A stretch of DNA of 5,766 nt from Gemmatimonadales bacterium (GTDB lineage Bacteria > Gemmatimonadota > Gemmatimonadetes > Gemmatimonadales > GWC2-71-9), in NCBI GenBank assembly GCA_013813145.1, contig JACCSE010000043.1:1-5766 (forward strand), in the 5' to 3' direction. The translations under genes and the position numbers were made by a program. The notes below the pieces were generated by a model. It did no database searches. It was not told the DNA's origin and saw only the letters and a program-made list of their open reading frames with translations. Positions 1 to 5,766 of this stretch are shown here, piece after piece (within the stretch, counting starts at the first letter, position 1; the number at the start of each line of letters is the position of its first letter).

Positions 1-443
1 GGCTCTACCTGGATCCGCGGGTAGCGGGCGCGGAGCTTGTCGGCATAGCGCCAGTGGGTCGTCGCCGGCTTGCCATCGAGCAGACCGGCGGCCGCAAGGA
101 CGAAAGCGCCGGAACAGAGCGCCAGCAGCCGCACGCCTCGGTCGTGGGCGCGGCGGAGCGCCCTCAGCAAGGAGGCGGGCGGCACTTCGTCCGGGTCGCG
201 CCATCCCGGTATGGCGATGGTGTCGGCTTGGCGCAATCCTGCCAGACCCTGCCTGGCCTGAATGCGCACTCCGCCTGTGGCGTCGAGAGGCCCGGCTTCC
301 AGCGAGCACAGGGAGAACCGGTACCAGTTCACCGGCAGTTCGGGGCGGGGAAGGCCGAAGAGCTCCACCAGGATGCCGAACTCGAAGGTGCACAGGCCGT
401 CATACACCAGCGCTGCCACTCGGTGCCGCTCCGCTGATCGCAT
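1..443 (-). CDS. ftrA: GlxA/FtrA-type transcriptional regulator, N-terminal part (cut by window edge)
   Basis: Translating the minus strand from the ATG at 443-441 gives 147 residues with no stop before the window edge. The visible part is a DJ-1/PfpI (class I glutamine amidotransferase-like) domain: a first strand VAALVYDGL (about residues 9-17), then CTFEFGILVELFGLPRP, TIAIPGWRDPDEVPP (about 75-89), and the nucleophile-elbow strand LLALCSGAFVLAAAGLLDG with the conserved Cys near 110, followed by ATTHWRYAD. This order and wording match the FtrA group of the GlxA family. In that family the domain is a ligand-sensing module followed by an AraC-type helix-turn-helix, which must lie outside the window. 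The start is well fixed: an in-frame stop lies 12 nt upstream (complement of 453-455). No clear Shine-Dalgarno precedes it. It is divergent from the rhodanese gene, a pairing I recall for ftrA loci, so it likely controls that gene. The ligand is unknown. Confidence 0.88.
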   Translation of the reverse strand, partial: MRSAERHRVAALVYDGLCTFEFGILVELFGLPRPELPVNWYRFSLCSLEAGPLDATGGVRIQARQGLAGLRQADTIAIPGWRDPDEVPPASLLRALRRAHDRGVRLLALCSGAFVLAAAGLLDGKPATTHWRYADKLRARYPRIQVE

Positions 444-537
444 GGCAGGATGTTAACGAACGTCGTCGTTTTTGCCCATAGCGGATCCCTTGGGAGAGGC
501 GGGAGATTTGAATCACCCCTCTTCAGGAGCCCGGATC
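444..537. promoter_or_regulatory. Divergent ftrA/rhodanese intergenic region with inverted repeat
   Basis: This 94-bp gap must hold the promoters of both divergent genes. It contains a short dyad, AACGA (455-459) and TCGTT (466-470), separated by 6 nt and lying 12-27 nt from the regulator start codon. That position would let a bound protein cover the regulator's own promoter or translation start. A hexamer palindrome GTTAAC overlaps its left arm at 452-457. The AraC-type domain expected in the regulator often binds direct or imperfect repeats, so the dyad is only a candidate operator. I could not place convincing -35/-10 pairs here. On the plus strand an AGGAG at 525-529 serves the rhodanese. 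Confidence 0.35.
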
Positions 538-951
538 ATGCTCAACGCGGCGATTCCGACCAACGCGGTCACCGAGGTCCCGGCGGCGCCGTCCGCGGAC
601 GCGGTCGCTCACTTCCAGCACCTGCTCGCGGTCGAGACCGATTGCTGGGACGTGCACCAGGCGCTGAAACGGAGCCCGAACGGTTTCGTGCTGCTCGACG
701 TCCGGAGCCCCGAGCTGTACGCCGCAGGCCACCTGCCCCACGCCGTCAACCTGCCCCATCGCAAGATCGTGGAATCGACTCTCGGGAAGTACAAGGCGGA
801 CACGCTCTTCGTGGTGTACTGCGCCGGACCGCACTGCAACGGCGCCGACCGCGCCGCGCTCCGGCTGGCCGGCCTGGGCAGACCGGTGAAGAAGATGATC
901 GGCGGTGTCACGGGGTGGAAAGACGAGGGATTCGAGCTGGCCACCGGCTGA
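538..951 (+). CDS. Rhodanese-like domain protein (single-domain sulfurtransferase)
   Basis: The product is 137 residues with one rhodanese domain. After a variable N-terminus and a helix (about 21-47) come the domain's LLDVRSPELYAAGHLPHAVNLPH (about 52-74, with the CH2A-like D-V-R-S and GHLPHAVN motifs), the catalytic loop YCAGPHCNGA (about 94-103, Cys95 predicted to carry the persulfide, a second Cys at 100), and the closing GGVTGWKDEGF (about 122-132). Rhodaneses transfer sulfane sulfur to thiophilic acceptors; the acceptor here cannot be read. No signal peptide is seen, so it is probably cytoplasmic. I chose the ATG at 538 over an in-frame ATG at 472 because AGGAG (525-529) sits 8 nt upstream and the extra 22 residues have no domain character. 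The loop wording CxGPHCNGA matches rhodaneses I recall beside ftrA regulators, consistent with the divergent neighbour. Confidence 0.92.
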   Translation: MLNAAIPTNAVTEVPAAPSADAVAHFQHLLAVETDCWDVHQALKRSPNGFVLLDVRSPELYAAGHLPHAVNLPHRKIVESTLGKYKADTLFVVYCAGPHCNGADRAALRLAGLGRPVKKMIGGVTGWKDEGFELATG

Positions 952-1014
952 CGCGTAGCCCGACACGACGAGCGACTTTACAAGGCCCGCTCGCGACGAC
1001 TCGAGCCGACAGCA

Positions 1015-1974
1015 TCACTGACGGCAGGGCGTCCTCGCGTGATTTCTGGCCAAGCCTGAAAGGTCGGCCATCGCACTCTTGACGTCGGCACGATTGTAGT
1101 ACTCCGAGGCGTACCGCCACATGAAGAACCCGCAGACCCGGCTCTCCGCGAGCAGGGCCGACCCATACGACCTGACCTCCTTGGCGCTCATCTGCCACGT
1201 GCGGGGCTGGGTGCCGCGCCATCCGCTCGAACCGTCGCCCCCGTCGAGCACGTTGAGGCCGGCGAACATGCCGAGTCCCTTTTCCTTTGCCCTGGCGGCC
1301 TGTTGGGCGACCCAGCGGGAGGGTGTCGAGCTGGTTTTCGACCGGAACATCGCCAGACCGGCGTCGAGGTGGGTGTAGGTGACCGGCGCGGCGGCGAGCC
1401 AGTTCGGCGGAGAGGAGACCATGGTGGGCAGAGTGGGCCAGAGCTGCTTGCTGTACTTGGCCGCCTCTTCCACGACCGCCTGGGGAACGACCTTGTTGCC
1501 CCATCTGCTTTCGAAGTGCGGCTCATCCATCAGCCGATGAGCCACGAGAGTTCCATCCGAGATGTAGGAATTGAAGTTGATACCGCGATAACGGTCCAGC
1601 GCGCTCTTCCATAGGGCCAGGTTGAACGTATTGTCCCCGTTGCGCGGAACTCCGTCCCCGACCAGCACGATCACGGCGCGGCCGCCTTTCGCCCGGACCT
1701 GGGAGAGATAGGACAGCACCGCGGAGGGAGTGGACGGGGCCCATACTCCGGTGTGCACGGAGTTGAGCTGAGATGGCGACATACGGGAAGACGCGAAGAC
1801 GATTCCCGGAGCGACGGCGGCCGCCGGCGAGGCGGAAGTCGTGGTAGCAGTGGCCTCGGTCGTCGGGCCCAGCCGGTCAGCGTCGGTGCAGGCGCCCGAG
1901 ACGAGGATGGAGAGGGCGAGCGCGGCGGTTCTGAGGCTGCCACCGGGGCAGTCCGATTTCAACACGTGCATCAT
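1015..1974 (-). CDS. Predicted lipoprotein of unknown function, possibly TIM-barrel-like
   Basis: The product is 319 residues from the ATG at 1974. A second ATG follows directly, and a TTG at 2001 would add nine charged residues before the signal sequence, so I prefer 1974. The N-terminus looks like a type II signal: a hydrophobic stretch TAALALSILV (about 16-25) ending in SGAC, with Cys29 the predicted lipidated residue (Ser at -3 is a weak lipobox). A Thr/Ser/Ala-rich linker follows (about 32-55). The rest alternates hydrophobic strands and helices: AVIVLVGDGVP, GINFNSYISDGT, LVAHRLMDEPHFES, WPTLPTMVSSPPNW, GLGMFAGLNVLDGG, CGFFMWRYASEYYN. This pattern suggests a (beta/alpha)8-type barrel, with Asp150-Glu151 as possible catalytic acids as in glycosidase-like folds. 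That is inference only; I do not recognise a named family. It lies downstream of the phosphoesterase gene on the same strand, after a 146-bp gap. Confidence 0.75.
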   Translation of the reverse strand: MMHVLKSDCPGGSLRTAALALSILVSGACTDADRLGPTTEATATTTSASPAAAVAPGIVFASSRMSPSQLNSVHTGVWAPSTPSAVLSYLSQVRAKGGRAVIVLVGDGVPRNGDNTFNLALWKSALDRYRGINFNSYISDGTLVAHRLMDEPHFESRWGNKVVPQAVVEEAAKYSKQLWPTLPTMVSSPPNWLAAAPVTYTHLDAGLAMFRSKTSSTPSRWVAQQAARAKEKGLGMFAGLNVLDGGDGSSGWRGTQPRTWQMSAKEVRSYGSALLAESRVCGFFMWRYASEYYNRADVKSAMADLSGLARNHARTPCRQ

Positions 1975-2095
1975 AGACCTGCGGTCCTCACTCAGTGACA
2001 AACGGATAGTCGGGCCGAGAGCGCGGGTGGGTCAGATCCCGGAGGCGATCGAAGGCAGACGGGTGCGAGGTGACGTGCCGGACGCGACGCCCTCA

Positions 2096-2124
2096 ACGAT
2101 CGGCCGGCGTACCGCGTTTGTCAA
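2096..2124 (-). promoter_or_regulatory. Candidate sigma70-type promoter for the lipoprotein gene
   Basis: On the minus strand a perfect TTGACA (complement of 2119-2124) lies 17 nt from GATCGT (complement of 2096-2101), which matches three of six -10 positions. The -35 box overlaps the stop codon of the phosphoesterase gene (2121-2123). Transcription from here would give the lipoprotein mRNA a leader of roughly 110-115 nt. The weak -10 makes this a candidate only. The rest of the 2002-2120 gap shows nothing I can name. Confidence 0.3.
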
Positions 2125-3473
2125 CCGTAAAGCTTCCTCCTCACCCCGTTCCAGATGTCCATCGACGTCGACCCTGGCTGCTTCCCGCCGGTGTCTTCAT
2201 CCGCCCGATAGACGTATACCAGCGACATCTGGATCGAGCTAGCGAAGCCGCGCCGGTCGGCCGTGCGGGCGATGAGCGGGAGGTAGGTTCCCGTGTTGAC
2301 GTACATCTGCACCCGACCGTCGGGAAACCCGGCGAAATACTGGTGGGTGGGACGGTGGGTGTGCCCGTAGATTACCCGCTGGATTCCACGCGACTCCTGC
2401 CCCGCCTTGAACGCCTGCTCCGACGCCGCCCCCTCGAGCAGGCGGTCGTCTCCCTCGCCGAAGATCCGGGTGAACACTCCCTGGAGGTTCCGCACCGCCT
2501 CGACTCGACCCTTGAAGGTCTTGAAGTTCGAGCTGAGCAGGATGCTCCGGGCCTGCTGAAGACGGTCGACCAGGTCGGCGGAGACGAGAAGGTCGGGCTG
2601 AAGGCGGTCCCACTGTTTTGCCAAGCGCGACTCCACCACGCCATCGATGGCCTTGCGCAGGGCCTCTAAGAGCACCCGCTGGTGCGCGTCGCTCCGGCCC
2701 TCGCCCATCCACTCGAGCCAGGAGAAGACGTCCAGGATCGGGCGGAGATTGTTGACCTCCATGACCTGGTCCACCAGCCCCGGCGCGGCCCCTCCTCGGC
2801 GCACGTGATGCACCAGGCCACCCATCAGCTCGGCGGTGATGACCTCGCCGATGGCCATGACTTCGTACGCCTTCGGGTCGAAGCGCCCGACTGCCTCCGA
2901 CGGCAGCAGCACCTTGTTGCGGAAATGCCAGCCGTGGTTCGGCTCGTCCCACTCGTGGCCGTGGCGGGCGACGACGCCGTACTCGGAGCTCTCCAGTGCC
3001 CGGACGAAGGTGGTGATGGCGGGAAACGTGGCGGTGAGCCGGGCCCGCAGGCCCGGGAGGTTGCAGAACACCCGGTCGTGATTGCCGAGGACGTAGGAGA
3101 CTCGAAGCGGCCGGCCTTCGGCGGCGAGCGAAGCGATCGCCCGGCCCAGCTCGACGGCGCTCTCGGTGGCCAGGATGCCGTCGAGCACGGCGGCGAACTG
3201 GCGTTCGATTTCCGCGGTGTCGGCGTTGAGCGCGGTGCGAGGATCGGGCTCTCCGCCCCAGGGGCGGCGATCCGGCGGAATGCCGGTGCGGAGCCAGTAG
3301 TCGGTGCGGACGAGGTCGAAGATGTCGCCCAGCAGCACCAGGTGGATCTCACGGGCGCCGCGGCGCAGGGCCGTGTCGCGAATGAGGGAAGCCATCAGCG
3401 AGAAGGCCTCGGGGTTGACGTTCTTTGCGGTGCTGCCGTCGGTGAGATGAAGATCGCTGACGAGGACCAGCAT
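2121..3473 (-). CDS. Calcineurin-like metallophosphoesterase with long internal insert
   Basis: The product is 450 residues and has all dinuclear-metal motifs of the calcineurin-like phosphoesterase family in order: VSDLHL (Asp7, His9), LLGDIFD (Asp50, Asp53), VLGNHD (Asn131, His132), ARHGHEWD (His171, His173) and IYGHTH (His371, His373), followed by VNTGTYLP. It should therefore hydrolyse a phospho-mono- or diester, but the substrate cannot be read. There is no signal peptide, so it is probably cytoplasmic. Unusual is the roughly 190-residue stretch between the RHGHEWD block and the GHTH block (about 176-365), mostly predicted helical; simple family members have only a short linker here. The ATG at 3473 is needed because the next Met (residue 27) would delete Asp7/His9. 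No Shine-Dalgarno is visible before it. The gene lies downstream of the radical SAM gene across the palindrome. Confidence 0.88.
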   Translation of the reverse strand: MLVLVSDLHLTDGSTAKNVNPEAFSLMASLIRDTALRRGAREIHLVLLGDIFDLVRTDYWLRTGIPPDRRPWGGEPDPRTALNADTAEIERQFAAVLDGILATESAVELGRAIASLAAEGRPLRVSYVLGNHDRVFCNLPGLRARLTATFPAITTFVRALESSEYGVVARHGHEWDEPNHGWHFRNKVLLPSEAVGRFDPKAYEVMAIGEVITAELMGGLVHHVRRGGAAPGLVDQVMEVNNLRPILDVFSWLEWMGEGRSDAHQRVLLEALRKAIDGVVESRLAKQWDRLQPDLLVSADLVDRLQQARSILLSSNFKTFKGRVEAVRNLQGVFTRIFGEGDDRLLEGAASEQAFKAGQESRGIQRVIYGHTHRPTHQYFAGFPDGRVQMYVNTGTYLPLIARTADRRGFASSIQMSLVYVYRADEDTGGKQPGSTSMDIWNGVRRKLYG

Positions 3474-3525
3474 ATTTGAGGATCTTGGAAAGAGGATACT
3501 GATGAGCCCCAGGCTCTGGGCTTAA

Positions 3526-3633
3526 CCCACGTCATCCTGAGGGAGCGTAGCGACCGAAGGATCTTGCAGAGGAATGGCCCGATCGCGGCGGGGAAGATCC
3601 TTGGGTCGCTGCGCCCCCTCAGGATGACGTGGG
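3526..3633. repeat. Large imperfect palindrome (REP/BIME- or MITE-like intergenic repeat)
   Basis: Two 40-nt arms, 3526-3565 and 3594-3633, are inverted copies of each other and match at 37 of 40 positions by my alignment; the 28-nt centre is 3566-3593. Arms begin CCCACGTCATCCTGAGGG and end AAGGATCTT. Within each arm ATCCT and AGGAT are again complementary (for example 3534-3538 with 3558-3562), so each arm can fold on its own, like two REP units head to head. The outer boundary is sharp: complementarity stops at 3525/3634. I see no clear target-site duplication and no T-tract typical of a rho-independent terminator. The GTCATCCTGAG...GGATCTT wording resembles a repeat I recall scattered in many environmental bacterial genomes. 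In a transcript of the minus-strand genes it would form a very stable hairpin between the radical SAM and phosphoesterase reading frames. Confidence 0.9.
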
Positions 3634-3666
3634 GGAGTCAACCTGATCGAGCGACGCTCGTTAAGG

Positions 3667-4923
3667 CTACCTGAACGTTCCCGGGCTCACCTGGTATACC
3701 ATATGATAGGCGCCCACCTCGTCCTCCGGAGCCCAGAAGCCGAGCTGTTCGGTCCAGCGGGTGGTCTGAAGCCGGCGGCCGCGGAGGGTGAGGAAGCCGC
3801 CCGCGCGATTGGTCACCGCCCCGAGCTTCCGGAGATCGGCGAGGCCGCGGAGCACCGCTCCGCCCCGTTCGGTAACAAGCCGCCGCGCCGCGACCGGGCC
3901 GATCCCCGGCACCCGCACCAGCTCCTCGTAGGAGGCGCTGCTCACCTCGACAGGAAAGCGCTCGGGATGGGCCAGCGCCCAGGCGGTTTTCGGATCGACG
4001 GCGAGCGGGAGGTTGCCGCCCGGCTCGTACACTACCTCGTCGGCCGAGAAGCCGTAGCCGCCCATCAGGTAGGTTGCCTGGTAGAGCCGGTGCTCGCGCA
4101 GCGCCGGGGCGGCCAGGACGTTTTCCATCGGCGTGTCGCTGATGGGCCGGAAGGCGCTGAAGTGGGCGTGGCGCACGCCGCCTCCGGCCTGGAGACCGGC
4201 AACGGTATCGAGCAACGTGCGGTCGGTGTCGGGCGTGGCGCCGACCACGAACTGCATCGTCATCCCGGCCGTGCCGCCCGGATGCAGGGGATCCTTGGGC
4301 CTGCCCTCCGCCTGCTCCGCTCGCTCGAGCAGCACGAGCCGGCGAACCTGCTGGAAGGCATCGAGCGTGACCGGGAAGCTCTTGTCGGGCGCGATCTGGG
4401 CCAAGCTGGCCCCGCAGGCGGCCTCGAAGTTGAGCGACACCCGGCTCGCGAGCGCGGTGAGCCGCTCGATCTGGGACAGCTCCGCTCCGGGCACGAGCTT
4501 GACGTGAATGTATCCGCCGAAGCGGTGCCGCTCCCGCAGGAGCTCCAGCGCCTGGATCAGCTGGTCCATGACGTGCACCGGCCGGCCGGGAATGCCGGTG
4601 GTGACGAAGAGCCCCTGGCACCAGCCGCGCCGGTGCGCACCGAGGAAGATGCGCACCAGTTCCTCCGGCTTGAGCAGCGTGCGCGGCATGGCGCGGTCGC
4701 GCCGCATGGGGCAGTAGTGGCAGTTGAAGGTGCAGGCGTTGGTCATGAGAATGCGGAGCAGCGACATCCGCATGCCGGGACGAGGACGCAGGTTTCGGAT
4801 GTTGAGGGGCCGGAGGGCGCCGACATCCTTGGTGTGACGGAGCCGGGGAGGGAGCCCCTCTCGGTCGTCCGCAGCCAGGGACATCAGCACGTCGAGCTTG
4901 CGTTCCAGGGGCAGGTTCTGCAT
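3667..4923 (-). CDS. Radical SAM protein with C-terminal helix-hairpin-helix (putative DNA modification/repair type)
   Basis: The product is 418 residues, apparently full length. The radical SAM cluster motif is CTFNCHYC (Cys64, Cys68, Cys71; CX3CX2C), which should hold a 4Fe-4S cluster that reductively cleaves S-adenosylmethionine. Later blocks fit the barrel: GLFVTTGIPG (about 104-113), YIHVKLVPGAE (about 138-148), SLNFEA (about 163-168), TMQFVVGAT (about 222-230) and HFSAFRPISDTPMEN (about 254-268). Near the C-terminus VRVPGIGPVAARRLV (about 336-350) is a helix-hairpin-helix, a non-specific DNA-binding motif. This architecture matches the family named 'putative DNA modification/repair radical SAM protein' (TIGR03916, as I recall), usually encoded beside a uracil-DNA-glycosylase-like partner; no such partner is visible in the window. 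The start is supported by GGAG (complement of 4931-4934), 7 nt upstream. Substrate and reaction are not established for the family. Confidence 0.92.
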   Translation of the reverse strand: MQNLPLERKLDVLMSLAADDREGLPPRLRHTKDVGALRPLNIRNLRPRPGMRMSLLRILMTNACTFNCHYCPMRRDRAMPRTLLKPEELVRIFLGAHRRGWCQGLFVTTGIPGRPVHVMDQLIQALELLRERHRFGGYIHVKLVPGAELSQIERLTALASRVSLNFEAACGASLAQIAPDKSFPVTLDAFQQVRRLVLLERAEQAEGRPKDPLHPGGTAGMTMQFVVGATPDTDRTLLDTVAGLQAGGGVRHAHFSAFRPISDTPMENVLAAPALREHRLYQATYLMGGYGFSADEVVYEPGGNLPLAVDPKTAWALAHPERFPVEVSSASYEELVRVPGIGPVAARRLVTERGGAVLRGLADLRKLGAVTNRAGGFLTLRGRRLQTTRWTEQLGFWAPEDEVGAYHMVYQVSPGTFR

Positions 4924-4950
4924 GGTGCCGCTCCGGGTTTGTACGCTGCT

Positions 4951-4979
4951 ACGCTACCCGAACATATCCCGAAAGTCAA
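4951..4979 (-). promoter_or_regulatory. Candidate sigma70-type promoter for the radical SAM gene
   Basis: On the minus strand TTGACT (complement of 4974-4979, five of six consensus) lies exactly 17 nt from TAGCGT (complement of 4951-4956, three of six). Transcription would begin near 4944, giving a leader of about 20 nt that still contains the GGAG ribosome-binding site. The spacing and position are good and the -10 is weak. The same 82-bp gap (4924-5005) must hold the plus-strand promoter of the divergent TPR-like gene, which I could not place with confidence. Confidence 0.4.
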
Positions 4980-5005
4980 CCAGGCCGAGTTGGAGAGGGC
5001 ACCCC

Positions 5006-5766
5006 ATGCGAGTTCTTCGGCTCGTCACCTCGTTCGTCATCGCCGGCGCACTCTGCCGAGCTCCGATGCTCTCCGCGCAGGAGCCCCATGCGGCCCATGG
5101 CGCCGTCGCCGAGATCGGGCGCGTCTCGTTTCCCGTCTCCTGTACCCCGGAAGCGCGGCGGCGCTTCGAGCATGCGATGGCGGTGCTGCACTCTTTCTGG
5201 TGGGAACAAGGCGACCAGGCATTCGGCGCGGTGCTCGCCGCCGACAGCACCTGCGCGATGGGGCACTGGGGGATCGCGCTCAACGCCTGGGGCAATCCGT
5301 TCGCCGGTGGCCCCACCGGGGCCACGCTGAGCCGTGGAGCCGAGGCGGCGGCGCGCGCCGCCGGGCTGCCGGCCCCGACTCCGAGGGAGCAGGGGTTCGT
5401 CGCGGCCGCGGCCGCACTCTATCGCGAGGCCGGGACCACGTCGAACCCATCGCGGCTGCAGGCGTACGCCGACACCATGGCGCGCCTCCATCGCGACCTT
5501 CCGGCGGACGTGGAAGTCGCCATCTACCATGCGCTGGCCCTGGTGGCCACGGCCCCACGCACCGATACGACGTTCGCGCAGCAGAAGCGCGCCGTCGCGA
5601 TCCTGAACCCGCTCTTCGTCCGCCACCTCGATCACCCCGGCCTGGCCCATTACGTCATCCACTCGACCGACTCTCCCGGGCTCGCCTCCTTCGGCCTGGA
5701 AGCCGCGCGACGGTACGCCCGGATCGCCCCCTCGTCCCCTCATGCCCAGCACATGCCGTCGCACAT
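5006..5766 (+). CDS. Secreted TPR-like protein, N-terminal part (cut by window edge)
   Basis: Translation from the ATG at 5006 gives 253 residues open to the window end. A purine-rich GGAGAGGG (4992-4999) sits 6 nt upstream. The N-terminus is a signal peptide: basic MRVLR, a hydrophobic core to about residue 17, and a likely type I cleavage after LSA (residue 24). The mature part starts with VSFPVSCTPEARRRFEHAMAV... and one recognisable TPR-like helix pair (about 51-92; key features W65, G69, A72, A79, CAMGHWGIAL). Later come LDHPGLAHYVIHSTDSPG (about 208-225) and PHAQHMPSH at the end, His-rich blocks I recall as conserved in secreted TPR-repeat proteins of Acidobacteria and Gemmatimonadota; they could bind a metal, which is inference. 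Family members are roughly twice this length, so about half is missing. The biochemical role is unknown. It is divergent from the radical SAM gene. Confidence 0.82.
   Translation, partial: MRVLRLVTSFVIAGALCRAPMLSAQEPHAAHGAVAEIGRVSFPVSCTPEARRRFEHAMAVLHSFWWEQGDQAFGAVLAADSTCAMGHWGIALNAWGNPFAGGPTGATLSRGAEAAARAAGLPAPTPREQGFVAAAAALYREAGTTSNPSRLQAYADTMARLHRDLPADVEVAIYHALALVATAPRTDTTFAQQKRAVAILNPLFVRHLDHPGLAHYVIHSTDSPGLASFGLEAARRYARIAPSSPHAQHMPSH

Noticed and set aside
523..966. 147-residue minus-strand open frame across the rhodanese gene
   Set aside because: It is the antisense shadow of the rhodanese, whose plus-strand product has a complete domain and ribosome-binding site; the antisense product has no recognisable motif.
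969..993. Possible terminator between the convergent rhodanese and lipoprotein genes (CGAGCG at 969-974 with CGCTCG at 988-993)
   Set aside because: Only a 6-bp stem with a 13-nt loop and no T-tract on either strand; in such GC-rich sequence this is expected by chance.
2682..3479. 265-residue plus-strand open frame opposite the phosphoesterase gene
   Set aside because: It is antisense to an intact metallophosphoesterase with all metal ligands, and has no motif of its own.
3493..3498. TATCCT on the minus strand as a -10 box for the phosphoesterase gene
   Set aside because: No acceptable -35 hexamer lies at 16-19 nt spacing (the 17-nt position reads GCCCAG).
3505..3522. Stem AGCCCCAG / CTGGGCT upstream of the phosphoesterase start
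   Set aside because: About 7 bp with a bulge and no T-tract or known regulatory motif; a role in translation control cannot be supported.
3648..3660. Small hairpin CGAGC-GAC-GCTCG just after the radical SAM stop codon
   Set aside because: A 5-bp stem with a 3-nt loop and no T-tract; too short to call a terminator, though it could add to the adjacent palindrome.
3638..4621. 327-residue minus-strand open frame overlapping the radical SAM gene in another frame
   Set aside because: The product is low-complexity Arg/Gly/Ala/Pro-rich, as expected from an off-frame reading of GC-rich coding DNA; the radical SAM frame carries all motifs.
4939..4968. TTGTAC-N18-CATATC as a plus-strand promoter for the TPR-like gene
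   Set aside because: Only three of six matches at each box with 18-nt spacing, which is too weak to call.
4976..5764. 262-residue minus-strand open frame opposite the TPR-like gene
   Set aside because: Its composition is Arg/Gly-rich with no domain, while the plus strand has a signal peptide, a ribosome-binding site and recognisable family motifs.

Overview
The window is GC-rich, gene-dense bacterial chromosome. Lineage is not proven. A small secreted lipoprotein of unknown fold, a secreted TPR-type protein carrying an HMPSH motif, a helix-hairpin-helix radical SAM protein and an inverted GTCATCCTGAG...GGATCTT repeat together remind me of Gemmatimonadota or Acidobacteriota-like soil bacteria. 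This is an inference from memory of such genomes, not a computed placement. I see no rRNA, tRNA, CRISPR array, transposase or phage gene.

Layout, left to right. (1) The left edge holds the N-terminal part of a GlxA/FtrA-type AraC-family regulator on the minus strand, cut by the window edge. (2) Its divergent neighbour is a small single-domain rhodanese on the plus strand. The 94-bp gap between them holds a short inverted repeat beside the regulator start. (3) After a 63-bp convergent gap comes a minus-strand gene for a 319-residue predicted lipoprotein of unknown function. (4) Upstream of it on the same strand is a 450-residue calcineurin-like metallophosphoesterase with an unusually long insert between its metal-binding blocks. 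(5) A 193-bp gap separates this from the next minus-strand gene and is dominated by a 108-bp near-perfect palindrome (two 40-nt arms, 37/40 matched), a REP/BIME- or MITE-like repeat. (6) Next is a complete 418-residue radical SAM protein with a C-terminal helix-hairpin-helix, of the 'putative DNA modification/repair' type. (7) An 82-bp divergent promoter region leads to a plus-strand gene for a secreted TPR-like protein, cut by the right edge.

Functional links. The regulator and rhodanese form a recognisable divergent pair, so the regulator probably controls the rhodanese and itself. The three minus-strand genes (radical SAM, phosphoesterase, lipoprotein) point the same way, but gaps of 193 and 146 bp, the palindrome and a consensus-like -35 box before the lipoprotein argue against one tight operon. 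The most notable points are the intergenic palindrome, the radical SAM protein without its usual uracil-DNA-glycosylase-like partner in view, and the uncharacterised lipoprotein. I do not see a convincing complete new defence or biosynthetic system.
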